Source of the DNA: a virus | Length of the DNA stretch: 41,615 nucleotides | Virus record (IMG/VR): IMGVR_UViG_3300043426_000449 | Coordinates: 1 to 41,615 of that record | Strand: one strand, 5' to 3' | Shown: positions 23,489 through 31,803 of the stretch, piece after piece | Position numbering within the stretch: the first letter of the stretch is position 1 | Layout of the letters: each line of letters begins with the position of its first letter | Notes under the pieces: generated by a model | What the model was told of the DNA's origin: nothing | Database searches by the model: none | The model's input: only the letters and a program-made list of their open reading frames with translations | Translations under genes and position numbers: made by a program

Positions 23489-25351
23489 CTAGTTCACAGG
23501 CAAAGACTGCCCTTGTTGTGCTAATAACTGCATGGCTTCAGGTGGTAGAGCCTGTTGCATAGTATTTTGTGGTGTAGGTTGCATAGATAACTTAGGCAGT
23601 AAACGATCAACATCAAAGCGCTCATCCAAACGTCGTAAGGTTTCAGCCAACAACTCCCGTTGAGCGTTTGCTAGTTCAGGCATACCCACTTGTTCCGCTT
23701 GCATTACAGATTGCATAAGTTGCATAGCTAGCGGAACCACTTGCGCCCAGTTGCGTTGTTCTTGGCTTTTATTAGGTTTGCCTGACGTACCAGAACGCAC
23801 ACTCACACGCACAAAACGATAAATGGTTTCCTTATCCATCTCAGGCCACACTGCCCCACGTCCTGCAATGCGCTCCACCTCAGGCTTAGTCATCACCCAA
23901 AGCGCCAGCTCAGCCCCAGCCGTAGCAATTTGCTCAATCCAATCCTCAATCGTGTCTTGCATTTCAGTGACGCGGGAGGTTAAACCCGATTGCATTACCT
24001 CCGCTTCAGTCGCGGTCTTAGGTCGTGCAATAGCACCCCGTTGAGCGTCCTGTAATCCGCTCATCATTTCAACGTCAAAGCGTATAGCGGACGTGTCATA
24101 CAGTGAGCCATCAATAGGTGGATACGGGATAAAGCCTAATTCATTCTGCACCGGTTTACCGTCAGGTGATCCTTCCAATCTCACCATTTCTAACAGTTCG
24201 CCTTCATTAATTTTCCTAGCATCTTCAGGCAAGACTGCATCTTTTCTGACACCCATCATAGGTATAGCCCGTTTACGATGAAGTGCGTACTTCTCGCGTG
24301 TCTCCAAGTACTCACTCTGCAAAGGTTCTAGCAACTCAGTTACAGAGAACGGATAAACCCGACTATCCGTAATCTCAAACGCTAAAGGATAAAACGGATA
24401 CCAGTCCTCACTTACAATTTCAGGCTGATAGGGTTCACGAACATAATCCACGGCTTCATCCGACAAGGTGTAAACTGTCATAGTCGTTTTGTCCCACACC
24501 TCCCAAATCTTCACCATACGTTCATTAGCACGTATGCGTTCATTGTTTTGTAAAGAGGTAGGTGCCGCTAGAGTGACCGGACGCGCTTCATCATTAATGG
24601 CAGTAGCACTAAAAGATGCATCAGGATATTGAGCCTTAGCTGTTTCAAGTGGCAAAAGCACTTGATGGATGATATAACGTGACTTATCCCAGTCTTCAAG
24701 ACTGGTAATGGTAGGGTCTAAAATTACATCTTCAGCTCGTAGATTATCAATGACTAACCCATCCGCTACTACAATTTCCACTGCATCTTCTAATGATTTT
24801 TGTAATTGATGTAGCTCCTCCAACTTAGCTTCATGAGTACTGGTATCTTGCCCTTGCAGTTCAGTAATTAAACGTTGAAGCTGTAAAATATTATCTTGAG
24901 TATCGGCAATCCGATTTAAAATAATCGGGTCTTGCTTAATATCACGTTGCCAACCTACCTTAGCCCACGTAATGCCCTCACTAAAAACCCGCCGCGTGGC
25001 TGATTTTGCAATACGTTTGAGTTTCGCAGCCTCCAGCAGTTCATTGAGTACAATCTCTAGCGTAGTCGCAAACGAGCGCAACATTTCATACTCGCTCTTA
25101 TCCATACTCTCTTTCGGCTGGATAGCTATTTCTGGCAATCGCGCATAAACATGAGGCAACAAACCCTTAATAGTCGAGTGGATTAAATTAACACGCTTAG
25201 TCTTATCACTAGGATTATCAACATCCAAAGCACCCACTAATGCTCGCATATGCTCAACGCGCTTAAAGTCCTTATCCCAATAGGATAAAGCCTCTTTAAT
25301 TCGAGTTTTCCAGCGTGCCGCTAACGCACTGCTATCCGTATCTTGTGACAT
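23489..25351 (-). CDS. Portal protein
   Basis: A 620-residue protein encoded just after the large terminase. The N-terminal half has the portal pattern of P22-type phages: a long first helix region (WKTRIKEALSYWDKDFKRVE), RVNLIHSTIKGLLPHVYARL, and FSEGITWAKVGWQRD. The C-terminal barrel part is Gln/Met-rich (MQLMQSVMQAEQVGMPEL). The portal forms the 12-mer DNA channel at one vertex and docks the terminase. The open frame continues 21 bases upstream to a GTG, but the ATG at 25351 has AGAGAGG at good spacing and shares a TAATG overlap with the terminase stop, so I use it. Confidence 0.85.
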   Translation of the reverse strand: MSQDTDSSALAARWKTRIKEALSYWDKDFKRVEHMRALVGALDVDNPSDKTKRVNLIHSTIKGLLPHVYARLPEIAIQPKESMDKSEYEMLRSFATTLEIVLNELLEAAKLKRIAKSATRRVFSEGITWAKVGWQRDIKQDPIILNRIADTQDNILQLQRLITELQGQDTSTHEAKLEELHQLQKSLEDAVEIVVADGLVIDNLRAEDVILDPTITSLEDWDKSRYIIHQVLLPLETAKAQYPDASFSATAINDEARPVTLAAPTSLQNNERIRANERMVKIWEVWDKTTMTVYTLSDEAVDYVREPYQPEIVSEDWYPFYPLAFEITDSRVYPFSVTELLEPLQSEYLETREKYALHRKRAIPMMGVRKDAVLPEDARKINEGELLEMVRLEGSPDGKPVQNELGFIPYPPIDGSLYDTSAIRFDVEMMSGLQDAQRGAIARPKTATEAEVMQSGLTSRVTEMQDTIEDWIEQIATAGAELALWVMTKPEVERIAGRGAVWPEMDKETIYRFVRVSVRSGTSGKPNKSQEQRNWAQVVPLAMQLMQSVMQAEQVGMPELANAQRELLAETLRRLDERFDVDRLLPKLSMQPTPQNTMQQALPPEAMQLLAQQGQSLPVN

Positions 25352-26739
25352 TAACCAAACCTCTCTAACCACATCTCAGCCTCAGCCGAGCTTGACTTAT
25401 CAGGAGCCAACGCTTTACGCCGCCTCAAACCATATCGCAGCGCATCCCACGCATGGTCCTCAGCGTTAGTATCCACATCTTCAGGATTCGTTGGACTATG
25501 CGGAATAGCACTAATCGTTCTAACCGTATGGACACACGTTTTAAAAAAGTATAACGAACCATTACGCAGCCGCCGCACAATCTCTTGAGCGCCTTGCACC
25601 CTTGAGCCAGCACCCGTCTCAGCCTTTTGCCAAATACAACGCGCTTTCCTAAAATGCTCCTCAATACTCAATTCAGTACCGTTCTTAGCCCAAATAGCAG
25701 GGTCAGCCACATTACCGCGTATTTCAATACCGCGCTTAATCTCAGCCGCTTCTAACTCAAGTACTTTAGTCCCCACCGCCTCGGCAGATTCACGAGTACC
25801 GACGTTAGGTTTGACGATTCCTGATGAGTCATACTCCACGCCGTAAGCCTCACGGTACACATACACATTGCCCTGTTCGTCTTGAGCAAACCAGAGTACA
25901 CAGTAAGGTCTACTACTGCCCCAGTCCATAGCACGCCAACGTGTCCAGTGGGCAGGGATAGTAAATGGTTCAACCACATGCGTAGACGTATCAAAGAGTT
26001 CACCCAAAAATGCACCCGCAATAATATTCCAGTCGCCTTTTTGCCATGCCTTCACCAGTGCTGGACTACCTAAGTCTGCCAGCGTTGCCATGTATTCGAC
26101 TTGATCTAAATGCGGGTTATCATCCAGTACGGAAGGTATAAAGACACGTTGCTTGCCGCTAGTTTGATCTTTAATCAGCGTCATCGGTGGAGCTGCATCA
26201 ATAAAGCGAGCCTTAACCCAACTATGCCCCACCCCGCCGGGGTTACCAGTCATGCGTAAGCAACACGGTACTCCAGCACTACTACGCAAAGTTGCCCGCA
26301 TTTTATTAATTTCAGTGGGGTCAGCCCAATTGGTAATTTCCTCAAGATAAATTCGTGTGTACTCATGCCCCTGATAATTATCAGCATCACCGCGTTTATC
26401 TAAAAAGCGGAATTTAAGAGTTGCGCCAGAAGGAAAAATAAAAGTTTTTTTCTGCTCGCGGTACTGAGCACCTATTAAAGTAAAGATACTTTTGGCTCGC
26501 TCAATAACCTGTTCTAACTGTGGCAAAGTCCGCCGGAAAAAAACGCCTTTAGCATACTGATTATATTTAGCTTGATGTAATAACCAATCTCCCAACATAC
26601 CCTCAGTCTTACCACCTCCACGCGCACCCCCGAAAAATACTTCAAATACCGGACAATTGACTAATGCGGTTTGAGGACCAGCATTAGGCATCCATAAAAC
26701 TTGAGGGGTAATTAAAGTATGCGGTAATTGAATCGACAT
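25351..26739 (-). CDS. Terminase large subunit (TerL)
   Basis: ATP-driven DNA packaging motor with nuclease. In the 462-residue protein the ATPase Walker A is FGGARGGGKT at residues 36-45, Walker B is RIYLEEI at 129-135 with the catalytic Glu, and the coupling motif is TGNPGG near 164. The RNase H-like nuclease starts with MDWG at about 271, with further acidic sites at NVADPAIW and EDHAWDALRYG. All expected motifs are intact, so packaging should be functional. It overlaps the small subunit stop by one base and the portal start by one base (TAATG at both ends), giving tight translational coupling. Confidence 0.95.
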   Translation of the reverse strand: MSIQLPHTLITPQVLWMPNAGPQTALVNCPVFEVFFGGARGGGKTEGMLGDWLLHQAKYNQYAKGVFFRRTLPQLEQVIERAKSIFTLIGAQYREQKKTFIFPSGATLKFRFLDKRGDADNYQGHEYTRIYLEEITNWADPTEINKMRATLRSSAGVPCCLRMTGNPGGVGHSWVKARFIDAAPPMTLIKDQTSGKQRVFIPSVLDDNPHLDQVEYMATLADLGSPALVKAWQKGDWNIIAGAFLGELFDTSTHVVEPFTIPAHWTRWRAMDWGSSRPYCVLWFAQDEQGNVYVYREAYGVEYDSSGIVKPNVGTRESAEAVGTKVLELEAAEIKRGIEIRGNVADPAIWAKNGTELSIEEHFRKARCIWQKAETGAGSRVQGAQEIVRRLRNGSLYFFKTCVHTVRTISAIPHSPTNPEDVDTNAEDHAWDALRYGLRRRKALAPDKSSSAEAEMWLERFG

Positions 26740-27344
26740 TAAGACGCGCCGTACTGTTTAACCCACTCGTCAGGACTAATATCGGGATTAGCGGATATAA
26801 TTAAGGTGGATTGTTGCGTAGTAGTATCAGTTTTATTATCTAAAAGCCCCACGGCTTTACCCATTTTCTCTAAAACTTTTTCAGCCACGTCAGGTTTAAT
26901 AATATATTCTTCTCGCGCCGCAGGCTTGTTAGTCTTAGGATCAATAACCGCCTCACCTTTATCATCAACTATGGGTAACACCACTGGCTTTAGTCCCATA
27001 GTCATATCTAACAGTGAGCGCCATCCTCCCATTACCTCAGCATGAGTAGCTAACGCACTACCAAACAGTACTCGCTTAGCTCGCTCCATTTCTGCCAATA
27101 CAATAGGATGATGTTTGTATTGACTCGCCATTGATGCGGCAGAGCGTTTATTCTTGCCTAACCCCGCTTTTAATGCAGCATCCGTATTATCCTTGACCTC
27201 ATCGCCCGTCACTGGATCAATACGCATCACTAAGGCTTGGGCAAAGTGGCGCAACTTAGCAAAAAAAACATCACACTCACGAGTTTTACTAATTTCAACT
27301 GCGGGTGCAATTTGATCTAATCCCAGTTGTTGCACTACCTTCAC
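26739..27344 (-). CDS. Terminase small subunit-like protein
   Basis: A 201-residue protein directly before terL. It is helical, with a middle section (ALKAGLGKNKRSAASMASQY) that looks like the N-terminal DNA-binding helices of small terminases, and a C-terminal part (KPDVAEKVLEKMGKAVGLLD) that fits the TerL-contact region. Small subunits recognise the packaging site and stimulate TerL. The start is a GTG at 27344; a second GTG three codons on is also possible, and neither has an ideal ribosome site. Identification rests mainly on position and size. Confidence 0.7.
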   Translation of the reverse strand: MKVVQQLGLDQIAPAVEISKTRECDVFFAKLRHFAQALVMRIDPVTGDEVKDNTDAALKAGLGKNKRSAASMASQYKHHPIVLAEMERAKRVLFGSALATHAEVMGGWRSLLDMTMGLKPVVLPIVDDKGEAVIDPKTNKPAAREEYIIKPDVAEKVLEKMGKAVGLLDNKTDTTTQQSTLIISANPDISPDEWVKQYGAS

Positions 27345-27357
27345 CCACCCTTAATAA

Positions 27358-27603
27358 TTAAAAGATCATTTTTTTTAAAAGTTCTACGATACCAACAGAT
27401 TGAGCAACAATAACAATTATCCCACCAAATAAAGTTGCTTTAATCGTATTAATCGAGTGCAGAATATTATTAAGGGTTGCACCCTGATTTTTAATATCCT
27501 GCCCCTGTACTTTGAGTTGCTCTGCGTTATCTTTTATTTGATAACGAATTTCGTGCATTTCAGTTTCTAAGGCGCGAACCCGCTTTTCTAAGTCCGCATC
27601 CAT
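27358..27603 (-). CDS. XhlA-like lysis-associated membrane protein
   Basis: An 81-residue protein with an N-terminal coiled coil (LEKRVRALETEMHEIRYQIK, then LKVQGQDIKNQG) and one membrane segment near the C-terminus (LFGGIIVIVAQSVGIVELL, about 58-76). This is the layout of the XhlA family, which works with holins and endolysins in host lysis. The ATG overlaps the endolysin stop by one base (TAATG). Together with the preceding gene it forms a lysis cassette placed before the terminase genes, not after the tail genes as in many phages. Confidence 0.7.
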   Translation of the reverse strand: MDADLEKRVRALETEMHEIRYQIKDNAEQLKVQGQDIKNQGATLNNILHSINTIKATLFGGIIVIVAQSVGIVELLKKMIF

Positions 27604-28373
27604 TACGCACCTACATCATTACGAATACCCGCTCGAATAAAGATAATACCTAACCCTTCCGTAATTAATTGCCCGGCTTGCGCTGGGTCAAAACCCGGCA
27701 CTTGATAACCTGCTAAATTAGCAACTCCCACACCTACCATGACTAAACCTGTTGCGAACGTTTTACGACCACGCAAAAATTGAAACATAGATAAATCTCC
27801 TAAAGTACTTTGTTGTTGAGCAGGCTTATAAGCAGACTGCGCCATTTTTATACTAATTGCAGACACCCGCTGCACCCTATGCCCCCAACCTCGACCAAAC
27901 ACCACCCAATGTTTTAACGATTGCAGAAAGCTCAAGCGAGCTTCTGTATATTGGGTAATAAAGTTTTCAAGAGCAGGAGCAGTAACCAACCTTTTTTTTA
28001 AAGCAGATAGCGTTTCATCACCCACGACACCATCAATACTTACTTGTAAAAGCGTTTGAAGCTGTTTAATAGCCCGCGAGCAACCCGAATTAACAGCATA
28101 GTCCAACACCACATAATCAACCCCAATAGGCAAACTATCGCCTTTTATGACATCCCAGTAATGCGCTTTATAAATCGCCTTAGCTTCATCTAGCGTTAGA
28201 TACCGCACTTCCTTTTTATCAAGCTGGAAATACGGTTTAATCCCGCGCCAATCAGCTAACGTTTTGCGTGTGATACCGTATTTAGTAGCACTGCCCGGAT
28301 CATTAGGATGGTCGACATATTTAGTTCCTTCCGCTTGAATTAAGAGTGGGAACAACTCATCAAAGCGAGCCAC
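27603..28373 (-). CDS. GH108-family endolysin with hydrophobic C-terminal tail
   Basis: Peptidoglycan-cleaving muramidase of the glycosyl hydrolase 108 family. The signature QAEGTKYVDHPNDPGSATK begins near residue 13, with Glu15 as the expected catalytic acid, and YGIT follows. Residues about 115-180 fit the companion peptidoglycan-binding domain (GCSRAIKQLQTLLQVSIDGV). Past residue 200 come two hydrophobic stretches (TGLVMVGVGVANLAGYQV; LITEGLGIIFIRAGI) that a plain endolysin lacks; they may anchor the enzyme or act as a holin-like part. The start is GTG at 28373 with a strong AGGAGGG six bases upstream, inside the end of the previous gene (14-base overlap). Confidence 0.88.
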   Translation of the reverse strand: MARFDELFPLLIQAEGTKYVDHPNDPGSATKYGITRKTLADWRGIKPYFQLDKKEVRYLTLDEAKAIYKAHYWDVIKGDSLPIGVDYVVLDYAVNSGCSRAIKQLQTLLQVSIDGVVGDETLSALKKRLVTAPALENFITQYTEARLSFLQSLKHWVVFGRGWGHRVQRVSAISIKMAQSAYKPAQQQSTLGDLSMFQFLRGRKTFATGLVMVGVGVANLAGYQVPGFDPAQAGQLITEGLGIIFIRAGIRNDVGA

Positions 28374-28809
28374 TGCTACCCTCCTGATAAACCGTTACGC
28401 CTGCGCTACCTAGTATGTCATTGCCTAAGTTCAGACCATTAACGCCACCGGCTGAATTCATTTTATTCAGCAATTCATGCAACGTTGCTAAGTCAGTAGC
28501 CGACAACGCATAACCCGATACCATGTCATAGTGATATTGACCTAAGCCCAATTGACGCTTGAGCCGTTCGCTATAAGTAATCCCAAATGCGCCAGAACGA
28601 GCGTCAAATCTCAACACATACCAGCCCAAATCAGGGTCATGTTGAGAGACTTGATTAGCCCAATCCAGCGCATTGGTGAGCACTTCCTCTCTAGTCGCCT
28701 GTGAATTTTCCCGCACCGTCAAAAATAGCCCGTTGTGGCGAATCGTGTAATTCACCACCACGTCATTAGTGCTAGGGAGTTCAGCCGGATTAACTAGAGA
28801 CTCAGCCAT
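28360..28809 (-). CDS. Unknown protein before the endolysin
   Basis: A 149-residue protein that I do not recognise. It opens with Asn/Thr/Val-rich beta sequence (NDVVVNYTIRHNGLFLTV), followed by a helix with WANQVSQHDPDLGWYVLRFD, and ends Gly/Asn-rich (GGVNGLNLGNDILG). No signal peptide or membrane segment. It starts two bases after the stop of the upstream gene and ends 14 bases into the endolysin gene, whose ribosome site lies in its coding end, so endolysin output depends on its translation. Possibly a minor virion or lysis-timing protein; there is no direct evidence. Confidence 0.55.
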   Translation of the reverse strand: MAESLVNPAELPSTNDVVVNYTIRHNGLFLTVRENSQATREEVLTNALDWANQVSQHDPDLGWYVLRFDARSGAFGITYSERLKRQLGLGQYHYDMVSGYALSATDLATLHELLNKMNSAGGVNGLNLGNDILGSAGVTVYQEGSSGSL

Positions 28810-28811
28810 GA

Positions 28812-29540
28812 TTAGATGCTACCCGCGTTACCGACCACACCGTCGTTATTGAGGTCAGTAGTAGTACTAGTACCCCCACAAGCTACCAATCCACCTAGAT
28901 CAAACACCAGATTAGTTGCTTCTTTTAGATCATAATCGACCGAAGTAATATTGACCCCAAACGCGACTAAGACAGTCGGATATTTAGTAAACTTTCCGTA
29001 GAACTCCACACTCGCACCCGTGCCGTTAAAATCAGACACCGTTGCGGTATAGATCGCTTCAGTCGCAGTAGATTCATTGCTTAGCTCAAGGTCAAATGTA
29101 GCCACCGAACCGTTAGTTAAGGTCAGTACGGCATTAAGCAATTCAGTACCTTCAGCATTGCGATTAAACGTCCACTTGCCGCCCTCAACAGCATCCAGTA
29201 CCGCTTCTACAACAGAGGATAATTTGACCGATTGACCATTGACCGTAATACACATCTGACCAATGATATTTTGCATACCTTCAGTTTCGACAAACTTGGC
29301 AAATGCTTCTTCAATTTGACCTAACTCAAAATCCTCAAGAATTTCAGCTTTTTGCAAAGCGTCTGTAACTTTTTGATTGAGTTGATGGACTTCATTAGTG
29401 AACTTTGCATCTAAGTTCTGATTGGCAGTTTCAGCAGCCGTCACTACTTGCTGGATGACCGATAAGGCAGAGCCTTTATTCAGGTGATCCAGCATAGCAA
29501 CGACTGGAATGGCAGTAGAGATAACGTTTTTAGTACTCAT
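28812..29540 (-). CDS. Unknown first gene of the late operon, C-terminal EF-hand-like loop
   Basis: A 242-residue protein without a named family. Residues 1-90 are helical with heptads (AKFTNEVHQLNQKVTDALQK), 95-200 are beta-rich (CITVNGQSVKLSSVVEAV, GSVATFDLELSN), and the end reads DLNNDGVVGNAGS, a calcium-binding loop of the EF-hand/dockerin kind in a single copy. A coiled coil plus beta body suggests a fibre or head-associated virion protein. As the first gene of the late operon it follows a 102-bp leader with an operator-like GTAC site (29602-29618). The ATG at 29540 has only a weak ribosome site. Confidence 0.6.
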   Translation of the reverse strand: MSTKNVISTAIPVVAMLDHLNKGSALSVIQQVVTAAETANQNLDAKFTNEVHQLNQKVTDALQKAEILEDFELGQIEEAFAKFVETEGMQNIIGQMCITVNGQSVKLSSVVEAVLDAVEGGKWTFNRNAEGTELLNAVLTLTNGSVATFDLELSNESTATEAIYTATVSDFNGTGASVEFYGKFTKYPTVLVAFGVNITSVDYDLKEATNLVFDLGGLVACGGTSTTTDLNNDGVVGNAGSI

Positions 29541-29601
29541 ATTGATGCTCAGTTAATGGGAAAAATTAGTTAAAATACCCAAACATAATGACTAAAAACG
29601 T

Positions 29602-29618
29602 GTACCTAGTGGGGTACA
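29602..29618 (-). promoter_or_regulatory. Operator-like site GTACCTAGTGGGGTACA, copy B, in the late-operon leader
   Basis: Matches copy A at 22496-22512 in 16 of 17 positions. Four GTAC cores start at 29602, 29614, 29627 and 29638, about one helical turn apart, upstream of the first late gene and just past the stop of the small HTH gene. This layout fits cooperative binding of a dimeric regulator on one DNA face. The regulator is not identified; the HTH protein is the obvious candidate. Confidence 0.5.
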
Positions 29619-29642
29619 TTAATCACGTACAAGCAACGTACA

Positions 29643-29864
29643 CTAACAACGGGGCAAGTGATCTCTACCAACCTTAAGAGCACCACAATAAAAATTGATA
29701 AATTCGTCACCAGTAGAGTACAAAGGTTCACGCCCTAAGTTTTGCCATCCAGAAAGAGTAGTAAAGGGAATACCAGAAGCGCGTGCCACCCTGCGCAGTG
29801 ATAACCCTTTAGACCGGAGATTCAATAACATCGTTGCCCAATCAATACGCCGCCCTGTTTGCAT
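29643..29864 (-). CDS. Small helix-turn-helix regulator
   Basis: A 73-residue protein whose centre, LSLRRVARASGIPFTTLSGW (about 21-40), is a clear helix-turn-helix, with the second helix positioned to read DNA. The C-terminal part (DEFINFYCGALKVGRDHL) may dimerise. It has AGGAG before the ATG at 29864. It lies just upstream of the late operon and of the GTAC operator array, so it is a candidate late-gene activator or Cro-like repressor. At 73 residues it is too small to be a cleavable CI repressor. Which target it binds is inference. Confidence 0.7.
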   Translation of the reverse strand: MQTGRRIDWATMLLNLRSKGLSLRRVARASGIPFTTLSGWQNLGREPLYSTGDEFINFYCGALKVGRDHLPRC

Positions 29865-29937
29865 ACGGATGCTCCTATCATTATTTTATTAATTATAACA
29901 AACAAGTACTTAAGTCTTTTTGATCATTTCAGATCAT

Positions 29938-30165
29938 TCAAATTAATAACGACAGACCCCCTATGACACTACTCACGATACCTACTAACAGCGGTTTATT
30001 GGATTGATCAAATAAAGATACGCGCCACTCCCATCCTCCACATATGGCCCACCCTCCAAAACACAGCGCAAGTACCGGAAACCATTTGAGGGTAGGTATT
30101 AACAAACAACCAACCAGCATAATGAAAAACCCCAGCATGACCCTCACCAAGTGCCACATTAACAT
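29938..30165 (-). CDS. Small membrane protein (two to three TM segments)
   Basis: A 75-residue, very hydrophobic protein: VMLGFFIMLVGCLLIPTL, WFPVLALCFGGWAICGG, and LLVGIVSSVIGGLSLL, separated by short polar turns. Size and layout would suit a holin or a superinfection-exclusion protein, but it is outside the lysis cassette. It stands alone between a terminator (30207-30235) and the HTH gene, with AAGG before the ATG, so it probably has its own promoter. No family recognised. Confidence 0.5.
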   Translation of the reverse strand: MLMWHLVRVMLGFFIMLVGCLLIPTLKWFPVLALCFGGWAICGGWEWRVSLFDQSNKPLLVGIVSSVIGGLSLLI

Positions 30166-30206
30166 AAAATACCTTTTTAAATCATATACTTATATTTATT
30201 AATGCA

Positions 30207-30235
30207 CAAAAAAAAGCGGGAGTAAAGCTCCCGCT
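30207..30235 (-). terminator. Rho-independent terminator of the early leftward operon
   Basis: The perfect 8-bp stem AGCGGGAG (30215-30222) and CTCCCGCT (30228-30235) has a 5-base loop. On the minus strand it is followed by a run of eight T (30207-30214). It lies 72 bases past the stop of the 401-residue membrane protein gene and closes the operon that begins near 33950. Confidence 0.9.
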
Positions 30236-30306
30236 GAATGACGTTTACCCACAGGGCGAAAGAGGTAATTGTCTGTGAACTAACCACCAAAGTCAGTTAG
30301 CCTACT

Positions 30307-31512
30307 TTACACCATCTTGCGAACGTACTTAGGTACATTTTTGCCTTCTTTAAAATCAGGATTGACTATCATCACACCCTCTTGATAAGCACGCTCCATC
30401 CACTGACTAATCAACGCCTGTATATCCTCAATCTTTTTATGTACTTGATAGTGTGCTAGTTGCTGAGATAACCAAGTCTTTTGAGGTCTAAAGGTAGTGG
30501 GTAAGGTCGATTCAGCCACATAATTCTGATAAACCTTTTCTAATACCTGCGCTTCCGTTTCAGAGGTTGATGCGGAATAATCTACACCTACTGGTACTTG
30601 ACTAGCTGTTGAAGTAACAGGGACAGCAGATTCATGTGCTAGTGAGTTGCCCTTAGTATCAAAGCCTTTCAAGCGCAACGCATACTCAATACAATTCATC
30701 AACCAACCTAAAAACATAAAAGCGCCTGTAAAAGTCACAATCAATAAACCCATCAACAAAAACGAGGCAGACTGATGACTAACCCCGCCCTTCTCAGCCA
30801 CCAGTTTAATACCTGCGTTATACATCTCATCCTGATGACTTAAATCTTGAGCTTTATCAATCAGCTTAGTTTTAGCCTCTACTGCCAGTGCCGCTGCTGA
30901 TTGTTCTTGTTGTTGTAATGTAGTAATAGAGGCTTCCGCCGCTTTTACATTACCCGTCTCGATACGTACACAACGTACACGCTGATCTTCATTTTTATAA
31001 CGACTGCAAACCGATAACTCATACTCAGCTTTAGCTTTGCGTGAGTGGGCCTGTTCTAAACCATTATTAGAGCTGACTACCACAGGTTGATTAATCTGAT
31101 TGACCGTAGCCTGATACACTGCACTACTTTCAGATCGAGCACGGACGGTCACATCCTCACGCTCCATCATATTAAAAATCTCAGTGGATAAATTAAACGA
31201 GATCAGTACTGCCTTGAGTAACAGTATCCAGGGATTTAAGACACCAGAGCGATACAGAAAGTACTCCCCTGCGGTAATCGCCACACAGCCCAATACTGCA
31301 AACGTCACCCCCGCCCAATCATTCACCGTCCATAATGACCAATCCCAACGCCCACCAATAGAAATATTAAGCACAAAAAACAACGACGCTAAAAAAGATG
31401 CCACCGCCGCTACCGGATAAAAAAACGATAACTCTTTAAAATCCTTTACCAACTGATCTTTATGTTTATTATTTGCCAGTCGAGTACCTTCACGAATCAC
31501 TAAATCACTCAT
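30307..31512 (-). CDS. Multi-pass membrane protein with central coiled-coil domain
   Basis: A 401-residue protein of unknown family. Three membrane segments lie at about 30-50, 65-85 and 90-110. A polar, helical domain follows (about 115-240), with two cysteines in VCSRYKNEDQRVRCVRIE and Ala/Gln heptads. A fourth membrane segment is at about 252-278 (LLMGLLIVTFTGAFMFLGWL). The last 120 residues are polar and contain a helix-rich end (WLSQQLAHYQVHKKIEDIQA) that could bind a partner or nucleic acid. It is the last gene of the replication operon, 15 bases after a small three-TM protein. AAGGG precedes the ATG. A membrane-linked replication, exclusion or defence role is possible; none is shown. 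Confidence 0.6.
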   Translation of the reverse strand: MSDLVIREGTRLANNKHKDQLVKDFKELSFFYPVAAVASFLASLFFVLNISIGGRWDWSLWTVNDWAGVTFAVLGCVAITAGEYFLYRSGVLNPWILLLKAVLISFNLSTEIFNMMEREDVTVRARSESSAVYQATVNQINQPVVVSSNNGLEQAHSRKAKAEYELSVCSRYKNEDQRVRCVRIETGNVKAAEASITTLQQQEQSAAALAVEAKTKLIDKAQDLSHQDEMYNAGIKLVAEKGGVSHQSASFLLMGLLIVTFTGAFMFLGWLMNCIEYALRLKGFDTKGNSLAHESAVPVTSTASQVPVGVDYSASTSETEAQVLEKVYQNYVAESTLPTTFRPQKTWLSQQLAHYQVHKKIEDIQALISQWMERAYQEGVMIVNPDFKEGKNVPKYVRKMV

Positions 31513-31527
31513 AATCGTTTGCCCTTT

Positions 31528-31803
31528 TCAAAACCAATACATTAACCCTAGTGACACGCACCACACCCAGAGAAAGCCCAGATTAAAATCATACTTGGCT
31601 AGTAGATGTTGAGTACCGATGAACACCAATCCAATCAATACCACCGGAACGCTCAACATCATGTACGTACTCAAGGGCAACATCACAAACGGATAAAGTA
31701 CTTGGGACACGTACATGATGATCGAAAACAGCCACAACACCGGACGCAATACCTCAGCCCAAAGCCAAGCAACATCAATTTCCTGTGTAAGCTGTACGCG
31801 CAT
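31528..31803 (-). CDS. Small membrane protein (three TM segments)
   Basis: A 91-residue protein with an amphipathic start (MRVQLTQEIDVAWLWAEVL) and three hydrophobic helices: VLWLFSIIMYVSQVLYPFV, YMMLSVPVVLIGLVFIG and LGFLWVWCVSLGLMYWF. Its ATG directly follows the stop of the tail-anchored protein gene, and the large membrane protein gene follows 15 bases on. The three are likely translated together and may form one membrane complex. No family recognised. Confidence 0.55.
   Translation of the reverse strand: MRVQLTQEIDVAWLWAEVLRPVLWLFSIIMYVSQVLYPFVMLPLSTYMMLSVPVVLIGLVFIGTQHLLAKYDFNLGFLWVWCVSLGLMYWF

Noticed and set aside
28812-29540. Cellulosome-type dockerin
   Set aside because: Only one calcium-loop copy at the C-terminus and no cohesin or cellulase context; kept only as an EF-hand-like loop.
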